The notes under the pieces were generated by a model. The model had not been told where the DNA came from and did not search any database. It saw only the letters and a program-made list of their open reading frames with translations. From Steinernema hermaphroditum (taxonomy: Eukaryota; Nematoda; Chromadorea; Rhabditida; Steinernematidae): DNA of 64,000 nt. The stretch covers positions 496,001 through 560,000 of the forward strand of contig CM059622.1 in the NCBI GenBank assembly GCA_030435675.1, read 5' to 3'. Shown here piece by piece: positions 11,684 through 23,500 of the stretch (positions are counted from its first letter, which is position 1; each line of letters begins with the position of its first letter). The position numbers and the translations under genes were made by a program.

Positions 11684-12609
11684 AATGTCTCTCCTGTGTC
11701 TGTAGATGACATCGTGTATTTGGCGGATAAATGAGGAGTTAATCATGGTTGGGTGCCGAAAATATACAGTACCCTTTCAAAGAAGATCCTTGTTGTCCAG
11801 ATGGACACTTCATGAAGGAGGCCATCCACATGGTTTCAAGCAACCCTTCCAGCCTGGTCCTTCACATGACACTCTTACAATAGAAAACTGTTCCGAATAG
11901 ACGATGCTTCTCAGAATGTGAATGAGGTGCTCGCGAAGCGAATGAAAGTATGCAAAGCAGACGAAAAAGAAATCGTTATGAGCCACCGTATATTCTATTC
12001 GCTTTAGTGGCTCCTTCAGGCTGACGTATAAGTGTCACCCTCGTTGTATATAACTCCCTATACAAACTACATAATGTAAATGAGAGCCGATTCTGTAGAG
12101 ACAGTTCAGGCCGTGAACACATTGAATTCGGGCAAACAGGTTTCCACATGAATGGTATGCTCACGAAGCAAATGAAAGTATGCAGACCAGATGAAACAGA
12201 ACAGTTCGATTTTGTACTTCGTTGTTATTTCCATCCAAATCGATAGTAAACGGCACGAATTGTGCTCTCATAGTCGTCTGTCTAGAAGTATCGAGAGCGA
12301 TGGACCGGTGGATTGTGAATTATCTGTGTCACTGATTGCAAAGCGTTTCATCGGTATTGTGCCACTCATCGAATGATCGAATGATGATCTTGTGTACCAG
12401 GTTGGAGCACTGCTCTTCTTAATGAGCGTCATTCTTCCCTTAAAAGTGATAACTGGTGGTAACTCTGTGTGTTGAAGTGAAGTGACATAGCGTAGACAGA
12501 ACCAAGAGATCCATGGTTATGACAACAGGAAACGTGGAAAAACCTAAAATAGAGAGCTCTTAGAGAACGGGATATGCGAACATACGCGACAGTTTAACTT
12601 CTGTGAATG

Positions 12610-12915
12610 CGACGTAAAAACACCCAAGGGTACAGGTGCTTCGCCCGCAACCTGCCTACACAGGCGAATCGTGTCAAGACCCACCAACAGCTCCTCTGAT
12701 TTCGACTTCGCCAACCGATCCAAATTTTGAACTTGTTTGGTTAATTTCTCGAGATTTAAAGCGAATTTCAAAAATACACCGCGACCACGACCACCAGAAT
12801 TTATTCAGCTTTCAAATGATGCCAAAATATTCGAATTTCACTATGAAAAGTTATTATCACCGCAACTTTTCGGTTGGAAATGTCAAAAACATTTTTATCT
12901 TTTTTTTTATGAAAA
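12610..12915 (+). repeat. Outer inverted-repeat arm, left (partner 18625-18960)
   Basis: About 70 percent identical by eye to the reverse complement of 18625-18960. Shared landmarks include CACAGGCGAATCGTGTCAAG, ACTTGTTTGGTTAATTTCTC, AATTTATTCAGCTTTC and AACATTTTTATC. On the minus strand both copies can be read as KFALN[LI]EKLTKQV, so the repeat may derive from a coding sequence, now disrupted in the right copy. Confidence 0.75.
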
Positions 12916-14111
12916 TCGAAGAAATCGTAGTGCTAGAAATAAATCAGATTAGGTTCTGTTGTTCAGTCCAAATAGATGATAACAGAGACTAGAGAGGACT
13001 CTGTAACATACATAGATCACACCAATGAGAAAATTTCATTTTATAGTCTTTGTTGACGTTTAAATTTTTCAATTTATTTCGAAACTTCATCGTCGCTTCT
13101 GCTTCTTGTGGGGCACCATTTTGTGAGATTGATAACGTTCGGCTATCGTAATACGTATGGTTAGAGCGGCAGATTAGGAACGTTGACATGACAACCGTCG
13201 CCATAAACCGGCATTAGAGAACGCATTTAATATGAACACCAATGGTCGTCTTCAAAATTGGACGCGTCGAAGCTGGGGATGTTGTGACGAAATTCACTTA
13301 GGAAGGGGACAGAAGCTCTGCCAATGAACATCCTCAAAACCTTTTTGATCACTCTTTTTTGTATGTGAAACTATGACAGGGAACTGCGTACATTTTTCGG
13401 ATTAGGTTGCATCAAAGAGCGCCTAGAAGCAGGCGACATAAAGTAATACAGACATTTCACATTTAGGACTTTAGAATAGGCACGTTCATCCAAGTGAGGA
13501 TGTGGCCGACCTAGACTCCGATAGCTGGGAACACAAGTAAAAGACCCCCAGAGTTCAATCTTACTCAATTGCCTTTCTTGGCCTTGGTCGCTTTCTTCTC
13601 CTAAACTCTGCTGCGAAAAACACGGCGAACCTAACGGCCTCCATAACACGTTCACCGCTAATTATCGGAAACATTAGAGTATTCTGCCAGCAAATCTACC
13701 AACATAACTGTATCAAAGAGGTGGCGAAATGCGTAATGGTGCATGGGCTGCCTATAACACATGGACAACGACCGTATTTAACCACATACCTTGTTCAGCC
13801 ATACCTACCGAATGTAGCTATCGCTGTGCTCGCCATATATCATACGATTTCACGATTTTACTTCACGAGTCAAAGGCATTGTGCCTTGCATGACACCGTA
13901 TAATAGACAGACAGAGGATATCACTTGCAGCCGGCAACATCCTTGTCGGCGCGCTTCACGGGGCATCTGGGAGTCGTCGAAACCTCGGAAATGGACATCT
14001 TCTTCACGGGCGTTTGGGGCACGGATGGATTCCTTGTCCGGAAGATGCATCTTCGCCGCTGGTGGGTCGGCATTTCATACTTTACTATCGGAAAGAAGCC
14101 GACAGTACAAC

Positions 14112-14985
14112 CAGAAAGAGCACTCAAAACTACAGTATCACACGCAAATTGCCCACTGCTGATCGAGTATTTTTTATCAGAAATAAAGTGTAAGTAAGAA
14201 TTTTATCCACTGTGTCGCGGTGGCGAGCGGTCGGTCCCTCCGGTCGCTCTTTGCGTGTCTGGTTGGCCAGATGGCAAACCCCGTCGCAGTTGTGACTGTT
14301 CCGGCTTCCAGAGGGAATTGGGACACCCAGAAGCCGTAGTCCCACCACCGCTGACAACAAGATGTCCAACGCCAACAATCCGACGCCCAATGCTGCGTGA
14401 GATGTCATCCCGAAGGTCGCCGACGCTCTGAGGACCAGCGAAGACGCAACTCCCGGACCACGGACCATCAGATGCAAGCTCAGAAGCGTCCGCTGTGCCG
14501 CAAACGATATTCCGCTGCCGCAGCTGAATATTTGCCGATTCCCAGATGCCCCGTGAAGTGCGCCGTCTACGACCGGTTCGACATCTACGCCGCGCCAGGG
14601 ATGAAGTCGTCTGTCAGACATCCTCTGTTTGTCTATTTTCGGTGTCGCGCAAGGCATAATGCTTTTGATTCGCGAAATAAAGTCGTGAAGTCGTGAAGAA
14701 TTTTATCCGGATTTACCGACGCATAATGATTCCTGGGTCCTGGAACGACCTAGAATGCCGAATCATCGCTTCCACGTTGTAGAGCGTAAGAGGAAACCTA
14801 TTCTGGCCATCTTCCACTGATTGTCTTTCTCTACGGATGAAAGACAGCCGGTTCTTTCAAAGTCCTATGAAACACGACCTTTTTCGATTGTACATAAATT
14901 CCATGTTATGAGGTTTCCAGGTCCGGAATTCGCAGAGGGCAAATTGCGTGTGATACTGCAGTTTTGAGTGCTGTTTCTGATAGTA
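14112..14985. repeat. Foldback around the inner repeat
   Basis: AGCACTCAAAACTACAGTAT near 14118-14152 is the reverse complement, with one mismatch, of 14938-14973 (GGGCAAATTGCGTGTGATAC...). The two arms bracket the repeat copy at 14211-14697, as if that repeat had been inserted into, or mobilised with, a foldback element. Confidence 0.75.
14211..14697 (+). repeat. Inner inverted-repeat arm, left (partner 17448-17920)
   Basis: Nearly identical to the reverse complement of 17448-17920, apart from a ~12-bp indel, a few substitutions and a short difference near the GATTCGCGAAATAAAGTCG end. A third, strongly degraded relative lies at 13855-14060. The plus strand holds a Cys-containing open frame (RCHPEGRRRSEDQ...), the minus strand a longer one; neither is confirmed. 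Confidence 0.88.
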
Positions 14986-15691
14986 GTGTTAACTTTCTTC
15001 CACAGTTTTTGAAACGACGAAAACTAGAAAAAATTTGGGTGGGCCTATATGGAAACATATGTATGCGAAAAATATGGTTTAAACAACTTTTTGTAGTGTC
15101 ATAGAAATGAGGAAATGATCGACGACCAGAAATTCGTTTGCTAGGCGGATTAACATTTCCATTCTAGACCAGTAAGAGGGGTTCACCGGAATACAAAAGG
15201 CAGTACAATCCTTCGATGTTTACTTTCCGAGTTTATCTTCTCGTACCAAAGGTTCACGCCTTGCGAGGTACTCAAGAAAAGCACGAATCACACCGTTGAC
15301 GTTGATCACAGCGGCCGGAGCGGGATCCCATTTTCAGATAGCAGCGTAGACGTCGGAGTTGTGGAGCATCTTCAGCGGCATCCGTGAGTGGAATAGGCGA
15401 AGAACTCATTGCAATGGAAGCGCAATTTTGCAGCACAGCTGACAAAGTGGATATTTAATTATATCTGTCAAAGCATTTCATCGCATGGCACCCAAAGAAA
15501 ACCACATCATTGCAGTGATCTACAGTTGATCATCGACCGGCGTGGGTTAACGTGTTTTTCTTGTTACGCCACTTCCGTTCTTGGAAAGTACGAATGAAAT
15601 CGGGTTAAGTCATAGAGGCGGTCGACTAAATGTCTATCATTTGAAAGCACATTCTACCATCTCAGGCGCCCGCCTTCATCTCCACTTCACT

Positions 15692-15988
15692 ATGAAGGTC
15701 ATGCCGCCGCTGGTACTATGCCTTCTCAGCTGGGTCCTGATTTCTAAAGTCTCAGCTGGACGTTACAACTTTGGTATGATGAGCATGCTCCATCTTAGAA
15801 GACGTAGTTATCCGAACGAAAGTAAGAATCCGAAAGCTGCGCACTTTATAGACTTATCTTAAGGTGGACTCACGCAGACAACGATGGACCCCACAGCTCG
15901 GCCAGCAGTGTGCGGAAAACTCACAAAAAACCCGTCTTATCTTTCTTTTCTTCTGAAACAGCCGATATTGGGTTACCGTCCGTGCTGA
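15692..15988 (+). pseudogene. Small secreted peptide paralogue with in-frame stop
   Basis: Starts with a signal peptide, MKVMPPLVLCLLSWVLISKVSAG, followed by RYNFGMMSMLHLRRR, matching the precursor at 11417. A TAA at 15860-15862 truncates it to 56 aa. The same frame then continues without interruption for 41 codons to TGA at 15986-15988 and includes SFLLKQPILGYRPC, matching the C-terminus of the intact copy. A GT-AG pair equivalent to the intact gene's intron (48 bp, ending TTATAG) exists but is a multiple of three and does not remove the stop. So either this copy is a pseudogene, the short N-terminal peptide is the product, or the stop is a sequence error. Confidence 0.65.
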
Positions 15989-17447
15989 AACGTCTCTGAT
16001 GCTGTGTGATAAACATGTTGAAGAAATGTGAGAAATGCGAAAAAAAAATCGAAATCGCAGCGATTTCGAACGCCTTTTAGCGCTAAGGACCAAGTAGCCT
16101 CCGGATAGCAAGAAACTTGTTACCAGAAACTTGATTTTGACAGAAAAAGTATTGGCTTGTTCAGTTGAAACGGGTCACTTTTGAGACGATTGTTTCTTTA
16201 CGTAAAACACGCAGATATCACTCAAGGTATTCACCACTGGCACCGGTTAGATCAGCCTACTTTGTAGCAAATTTTAGAATAGGTTTGGTTGGGGTTAAGT
16301 TCTTTATCTCCGCGAACAGAGTGGAAGAGATGTGACCGCCAACGGCAATTGCAACCCGCACTACTGACAAGCAACATGCGCGAAGAGGCAATTGCAACCC
16401 GGAGGACCGGTTTGCATATGCTCTCGCGCGTCATTACGTCGCGCCCCCTTACACAAATAAGCCCGAAAGTTCGGGTACCCGACCCGAAAACCCGAACCCT
16501 AGCCCGAAACTTTCGGGTGCACGACCCGAAACAGGAACCCGCAACTCTTCTTACTAATAACCTTTGATTTAGTGAAAAATGTCCTTTTGCTATCGGATTC
16601 CGCGCACTGAAGTCTACCAGTCTAAAAGCTTCAGCTCGATGGGAGACAGACACTTCCGGTGTTTCTCTTGTCCGCCTTTAAAAGAAGGTGAGGTTCTGCG
16701 GTACAGAGTCAAGGGATTGGTTCATCAATAGGGACGACAGCTCCTTGAGCTTGATGGTGTGACATATCTACGAACTCCTACGAAAATTTACTACACCAAA
16801 GACTTTTTAGAACAGCGAAACATCGGCTATTTTGCGAATCAACCAATCTTTGGAATCATCGAACGTTTTCCGTCGGCTACTCATCAAAACGACAGAACTC
16901 ATTCAAATAGCAAAAAACGACATCAAACGACGTGTTCATCCTGCTTTTATGACTACCGTATCTGTGGAATAACATTCATTGGCAGCCGCGATTGATTAAC
17001 GAACACAGGCGTTATGTTGTTTTTTTCTGGCTACATTTCACAAACCCTCCCGTTTTCCAGAAGGCCTGGAACACCAGAGAACCGTAATTCTGTCGACGCA
17101 CTCAATAAGCTCTTCCTCGCGCTGGTAAGCCGAATATTTGCTGCAATGCAGCCGTCTTCTACAACAATAACAAGGTGTTTGCTCAGAAATGTTATTCGAG
17201 TCTCGCAGTTTCGAGCAGTTTCTTCGATCTCTCGATCTCGACCCCGAGTCTCGAAAAATTTTCGATCCCGATCCCGGGACTTGATGAAATTTTGAACGAG
17301 TAGCGAGCGACATCTCTGGTCTTGTTCGCGACCTGCTGGAAGCGTTCCACCTGTTGATCGATTCTGTTCCAACAGAAAGCTCGAAGAAGTTGCTGAACTA
17401 ATTTCCAAGTTCTTCGTCGGTTTCAAAGGAAAAGCTCCGCATGTGGT

Positions 17448-17920
17448 TAGAGACTTCACGACTTTATTTCGCGAATCAAAAGCTTAAAGCCTGCCTTGCG
17501 CGACACCGAAAATAGACAAACAGAGGATGTCTGACAGACGACTTCATCCCTGGCGCGGCGTAGATGTCGAACCGGTCGTAGACGGCGCACTTCACGGGGC
17601 ATCTGGGAATCGGCAAATATTCAGCTGCGGCAGCGGAATATCGTTTGCGGCACAGCGGACGCTTCTGAGCTTGCATCTGATGGTCCGTGGTCCGGGAGTT
17701 GCGTCTTCGCTGGTCCTCAGAGCGTCGGCGACCTTCGGGATGACATCTCACGCAGCATTGGGCGTCGGATTGTTGGCGTTGGACATCTTGTTATCAGCGG
17801 TGGTGGGACTACGGCTTCCGGGTGTCCCAATTCCCTCTGGAAGCCGGAACAGTCACAACTGCCACGGGGTTTGCCATCTGACCAACCGACCGGAGGGATC
17901 GACCGCTCGCCACCGTGACA
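17448..17920 (-). repeat. Inner inverted-repeat arm, right (partner 14211-14697)
   Basis: Reverse complement of the block at 14211-14697, about 2.75 kb away, with very high identity. The spacer between the arms holds the stop-containing peptide paralogue. Confidence 0.88.
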
Positions 17921-18265
17921 CGAGTGAGAGCCTGTGGTTAGAGAGTGAATGGAAAATATGCTTGTTCGTATGTGCCAAGTCCGGAAATTACGGCGGATGC
18001 TGAAGAACCTCCCAGTTTAGCTCTGGGAGAGCGGCCTTTGCGAGTGGACTTATTGAGGACAGCTGTAGAAAAGAAAATCTAAACTTGCGGCCCTCGGAGG
18101 TTCGAGTCGGATGTATGTTTAGGCATCCATTGTAGTGATGTCAGACTATTGTGACCAAGGATCAAAAACGAAATCAGACATGAAATGCGTAAAAAAATCT
18201 TCCAGGACTGTGCTTAGGCTCGCTTGAAGAGCAAAAAATTTTGAGAATGTGCTCTGTCTTCAATT

Positions 18266-18595
18266 TTGCGAGACTGCCTCGCCAAGCAGCCCATCACGAC
18301 CGCCCGACTTTACCCGCGCCAGAGAAGCCGAAGAAGCGTTGCAACTCCGAAGTACGCGCCGCCGGACGAACCGAAGATGACTCTCCGCTCTGTTGGCTCT
18401 GCTCCACCGCTATTCCACTTCCGGAATCAGCTCTTCACGACTTCGATGCCCGCGCAAACTAATGGGAACGCTGCATTCTATTCGGATTCGTCTGCTCCAC
18501 CGAAATCAGAAGAAAATCAGCAACCACGGTGTGACTCAGTTCTTCTTTGTGCATATATGAGACGTCCTGCACGGCATAAGCCGTTGATTCGGTAA
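18266..18595 (+). CDS. Hypothetical open frame, weak
   Basis: A 109-codon frame rich in Pro, Arg and Ser (…PKYAPPDEPKMTLRSVG…), more GC-rich than its neighbourhood, with AATAAA about 30 nt downstream. No domain, signal peptide, acceptor before the start or paralogue is visible, and another frame is also open over part of it. It may be an exon or chance. Confidence 0.2.
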   Translation: MRDCLAKQPITTARLYPRQRSRRSVATPKYAPPDEPKMTLRSVGSAPPLFHFRNQLFTTSMPAQTNGNAAFYSDSSAPPKSEENQQPRCDSVLLCAYMRRPARHKPLIR

Positions 18596-18624
18596 GATAA
18601 ATCGTGTAAAAATCTTCAATTTTG

Positions 18625-18960
18625 CTCAATAAATTTACAAAAAAGGATAAAAATGTTTTGTGCGTTTTCGACCGACACATTTTCCGCTCCCACTCCTCTT
18701 TGGATTTCGTTTGTTCCCTGTGAGTTAGGTAATCGGAAGCTGAATAAATTCACTATCGTATTTGTGAAATTCGCCTTAAATATCGAGAAATTAACCAAAC
18801 AAGTCAAAATTAGGATCAACGATTGGTGAAATCGCAATCGAAGGAGTGGCTGGTGGGATTCGCCCATGATTCTTGACACGATTCACCTGTGTGGGCAAAT
18901 GGCGTGCGAACGAGTGAAGCGAGCCTGTAGAAGTGTTTCTTTGGGTTTTTCCAAAACTTC
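18625..18960 (-). repeat. Outer inverted-repeat arm, right (partner 12610-12915)
   Basis: Inverted, diverged copy of 12610-12915; see that entry for shared blocks. Confidence 0.75.
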
Positions 18961-19480
18961 CTCCACAAAAGGTAACCTGTTTTCTCTTGTTGATGAACTA
19001 TTTTTCCTTCTTGGTCATCTTGATGTGGATTATAACGTTATCGTGCTGGCGAAGCTTGTTTAGCCTGCGACATTGCTATGTACTTATATGTATTTGTGGC
19101 ACACCTACACTAGCGAACATAGAAGAACTAACGTCGCCACACCCGTCACCGCTTCATAATGAATTCTTTTGATATTTTTTGTCCTTTTCCAGAAATTAAT
19201 GTTCAATTCGACTTTCCGAGCAGTTAGGATAAATTCCGCCTTGCCCTTGGAGCCCATTAGAGACAGACTTGCGATTGATCATTCTTTTGGACTCCATTCA
19301 GATGACACTAGGTCATAGGAGATGTGTTCCCTTATGTGACTTTACCACACGACACAAAAATAGATATCACCATAAGCTGAAAGCGTGAAGATCACCAAGA
19401 TATACCCAAAATCTCCCCATACACCAATCCTGTACACTCATACAGATTGAGGTAAATATTGAGACCATAGCGAAAGCGTA

Positions 19481-20595
19481 TCACTGTTTCTTGCAGATGT
19501 TGCACCGATCCTTCTTCTGACAGTCGCCTGCCAAGAATCCCAGCATGGCCGAGTTGTCGGCGGTGAGAGTGAGCGAAAACATGACGTGACCGTCCTGCTG
19601 ATAGATGTTCGCGTAGGCGCCGGCACCGCCCTCAGTCGGATGAACGCGTCCGTACTGGGGACTATAGTCGTCGGCCTCGAGAAGGTGCAGAACGGGATCC
19701 AGCGAACGAATGAGCACGTCCATCCAGTTCTGCTCGATGTTCAGTTCCATCTCGAAGGACGGGTCTTCAAGCCACTTCTTGACGTAGACTCCGTTATCTT
19801 CGGTGGTGTCGTCGCACGTAACGCTGAGCGTTTTGTGCCCCGGTTTGAAGAGGTACTTGCGTACCATCGGCTTCGTGTCGCTATTCCAGTCAGCGTCGCC
19901 TCGAAGCACCATTTCGGTGATCGATGGGTTGTTGTTCACCTGGAATGGATGGATTATGGTTACTGCTCAACTTTGCACTTAGTTCTGAATCCTCCTTCTA
20001 TCTCAGGCTTTTCTGATTTTGAGAGATGACGTATTCTCACCTGGTATTCGAGCACACGCTGGCATAGATAGCATCCACCTTCATTATAGAGACGAAGCTT
20101 CGTGAACTTCAGGAATCGGTCGCTGTTTATAATGTTCTGAAAACGCAACGTGTTGACCCTAGCGCTGCGTGGACTCTGAACGCTGAGCGAAGGCGTGTGG
20201 TCAAGATGTTCCAGCACAAAATCGATCAGCTCCTCCAAGTTCGTCTCATAGGCGCCGCGTCTATAGGGCTCGAAGGCGAAGTGCAGTCCACAGAAGCGCA
20301 GAAAGCGGCGATCGATCGCCTTGAGCAGATCGAGACGACAGGGCAGCGACTCCCACTGTCGGCCCGGCTCCCGCGGAACCTCGTGGAATTCCATGGCGAA
20401 ACGGGCGTCGTCGTAGGGGAGCCCTTTCGGATCGACGAAGAGGGTGATGCCGACGGAGATGATGCGACGATTGCGCAGGTGCATTTTGGCCGTTTCCGTC
20501 CAGAGGGGCGCTCGGAGCTTCTTGACCTCTTGCAGCTGGATGCTGGTGAGCTGGGTGGATAGCTCGTCCAGGAAACTGTAAGGGACATCGTCCAT
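19481..20595 (-). CDS. Fam-A paralogue 2, two exons
   Basis: Exon 1 is 20595-20041 (185 codons), the intron 20040-19940 (GTGAGA...TTCCAG, 101 bp), exon 2 19939-19481; 337 aa in all, joined in phase 0 as LEYQ/VNNN. The ATG at 20595 is 9 nt after a TTTCAG acceptor; upstream in-frame codons to 20700 are therefore probably outron. It opens MDDVPYSFLDELSTQLTSIQ and carries the family landmarks DDARFAMEFHEVP, KKWLEDPSFEMELNI, QYGRVHP and a terminal C-x5-C-x2-C (GDCQKKDRCNICKKQ). The Cys normally found after YGRVHP (KAC) is absent here (GGAGAYANI). It is the only member with an intron in the coding region. Function unknown. Confidence 0.88.
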
Positions 20596-23500
20596 GTTGG
20601 GTATCTGAAACGGAAAGCTATGAAACGGCGATCTTGGTCGATAGAAATGCCCCACTAACGAGAGACTGGCACATCTCCACGAGTGAAGCATCCAATGCAA
20701 TGGGCTGAGAGTCGACGCTCAGTCGAGAACGCCCAAGAGTCGTAATTGCTGTGGGACTCTAATGGCATACGGTAGCCAATTACACAAATTAAGTGGTAAC
20801 ATAACGGTTGCGAGAGCCAAAAGTAAAAGTCGCGCAGGAATTTGAATTATACGGAAGGAACATGGCATTGAAGGTTCCGTGACCAAATCGTTGAGACCCA
20901 AACGGGCCAAAACGTTCAGGCCAACGTAGGCGTCGCATTATATGTAATAGCTGTCATAACACTGTACATAGTCCGTACCTGAGTCCGTATCCGAGTGAAG
21001 TAGTCAGCCAAAGGAGCTGAATTCAGCTTATATCAAAAGGCTGTGCATTACTTTGGAATTTGGATTATAGAGGAGGGGCAAGGAAGGGCCCGCGAGTAGT
21101 GCCTTTCTGTATGCTGATCAGAAATTTAGGAATGCTGATCAGAAATTTAGGTAAAGTTGACGCGAGTTTTAACCAAAGGATCACAAATAAGGAAGGGGAA
21201 AAATAGCAAGGCTGACAAGATGTGAGCAGACAGGAGAGCTGGCGTTTTACGGTCTTACAAATAGGATCTCCGCAGTGCTTAGATGCGTCGCTTTCAGGAC
21301 TTAAAAAGTCCTTAGAAATTCACGCAGAAGAAATGAGAAGTTGGGAATTTTTAGATGTCCAGCATCGAAAAGATCTAATGGGAATAACTATTTGGATAAT
21401 GCACCTAAAAATATTTGAAAGGAAACCTCGTCAAGCTGAATCAAAGACTCGATTATCGCCGAACACTTTGGGAAGTCTTCAAGTTAGATAACCATTCCTC
21501 ACCCTCAGTACCTTGAGAGGCGAGGACAACAGAAATCCATCCTGCAACAAAGGAAGCAAGCTTTGGGTCGGCTCTCTTGGATTACAGATTAGAGATTATC
21601 CATGAAAATTTAGATTATCTATGACGCATTTTCTCGATTCCACGCTTGGATTATCTCCGAAAGGTTTATCTTGTGGCAAATCTTGTCTTATGATATTATA
21701 ATTAGCATGGAGTCACTTCGGATTAGATGTGAATAATGGATTGTTTCGTCAGCGAGTATAAGTGATATATTTGACGTATGGAAACGTGGGACGGATTCCA
21801 TATTATCTTTCCCTGTGGCATATGATGAGTACTATGATTTGCACAAAAAGGCTCTCGTAGATAGAAGACCTCCCCCTGTATTTTACGAGGATCATTGATG
21901 TTTACCAAAAGAAAGGCTTTTCCATGAGAAGACCGGTATTGGTGCGATTTAAGCATTTCACAAGCAGGTCGATCTTTTGAATACAAGACCCTACTTCTTG
22001 TTAAATAGACGCCGGCAAATAGAACTGGGTTCGCTGAAGGGAAAAAGAAATACCGTTTTTCCAATGATAAAGAAGAGCTCCGAACGAGCAGCATGTTTCG
22101 GATTTTGGACTCCTTTCTGGAATCGAACTCGTTCTGATCCATCAAGATGAGTCCGAAACGGGTCGCTTTCAGTTGCAGAGGCGGCAATGGTATGGTTTCT
22201 GCGCGCTTTTTGTCTTTTTTTCCCGTCGCGATCATTTCAAATTCCTGTGAGGCTTCTCGATAGAGTTAGCACTTCGAGTCAGGTCATCTTTTTCCACTCG
22301 ACTCGACGACTCAGCGTTTTTGACTCGAATGCCTACTTCTGGATGTAAACGACAAATTTTCTGCTAAATGTTCAACTTCTCCCGCCAAAATGTTCATTAC
22401 GTGGACTCGGACGTCTAGCGTGTAAATCCATCAGACTGACTGTTGAGATTACTTATGGATGGCCGCCGATATAAAAAGGAAGTAATTACTGATCGAAAAT
22501 CGAAAGACCACAATAGTGATTCAATTTGATTGGACTTTGATTGATGTTAGAACTGTTTTCTTGCCAACATCCATCTCATTATGTAGTGCAGACCATGTTA
22601 TTGCTGTAGATGTGCAAAAAAAAAGAAGTTTTCTGAGGCTTGTTTGAAGCCAGTAATGCCGCTCGTCTGGACTCGTCGGCACCTCTGTTTTGGTGAGCAA
22701 CGGTATTTAGAAACATGTCGAAGATGTGTTGACCAGCAAATGGGTCGCGCTCGGATACTTCAGCACCCAAAGTCCCGAAATTCCTTTTTTTTGACACACT
22801 CTGACAAAGAGACGGTAGCTGAAACAGGCCAGACCGAAAGAGGAAGTAATCGGAGGGCGATGTGGGAAGGTCAGTGCGATTCAATTAGGGTGCGTGAGAT
22901 TTTAGATCTGTTTTCTTGGCGCAGTCTACCTCAAAACAAGAAAGTGACTTCTTCATGGGAACAAAGAACTTTGTTGTTCGAAAAGTGGACCTGTCAGGAA
23001 AGTACACGTCTCGGACAGTACCAGTCATCGCGTGGGAACACTTTCTTACTCGAGTCGGGCGAAGTGCGCCCCTCATAGTGTTCTATATGAGCTAACTACG
23101 AAGATGGACACTTTCTAGGAAGGGAGAGGGCATAGGAATTTGAAAAATTGAAGTTACCAAAATTCACAGCAACCGGCGACAGCGAACCTTCGTGACGACT
23201 GTGTTTTTGAAAGCGGATAACAGCTTCCTTCCGAGTGACTCACTGGGAGCTGAGCCATTTATCTCATCGGGGATTCGCATGAAGTCAAGCCGATGACTAA
23301 TTTTACCGGAGAATGTGGTTACCCGGAATCGCACAAGATTCTTTGGAACGGTTAGACAATGTTAGGGTAAACAGGCGCCGGACCAGTTGGATGCGAGCCG
23401 CACCAACATTTACCGGGATAATTGCGTCCTTTCAAGAGGTGCGACGAGAGCGCAGACGACAAAAGAAAACCGATGCCCTCTTTCCCTGCATCCTTCATCT

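Larger units (their letters stand above)
11684..15691. other. Intergenic, inverted-repeat rich
   Basis: No supported gene. It contains the left arms of two nested inverted repeats (12610-12915 and 14211-14697), a degenerate copy of the inner repeat (13855-14060) and a local foldback (14112-14985). Open frames inside the repeat exist on both strands and appear identically in both copies, so they reflect recent duplication rather than proven coding. Confidence 0.5.
15989..19480. other. Intergenic, right arms of the nested inverted repeats
   Basis: No well supported gene. Holds CCCGAA/TTCGGG palindromic low-complexity sequence (16461-16535), a TCTCGA/CGATCC-rich block (17215-17300), the inner repeat arm (17448-17920), a weak open frame (18266-18595) and the outer arm (18625-18960). 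Confidence 0.5.

Noticed and set aside
14130..14657. 175-codon minus-strand frame, also present in the copy at 17527-18003
   Set aside because: It lies entirely in the inverted repeat, competes with a frame on the other strand, and identity of both copies is near-total so conservation says nothing about coding.
21723..23078. 170-codon (minus) and 144-codon (plus) frames
   Set aside because: They resemble each other as degenerate inverted copies at DNA level; no motif, acceptor or domain. Treated as repeat.
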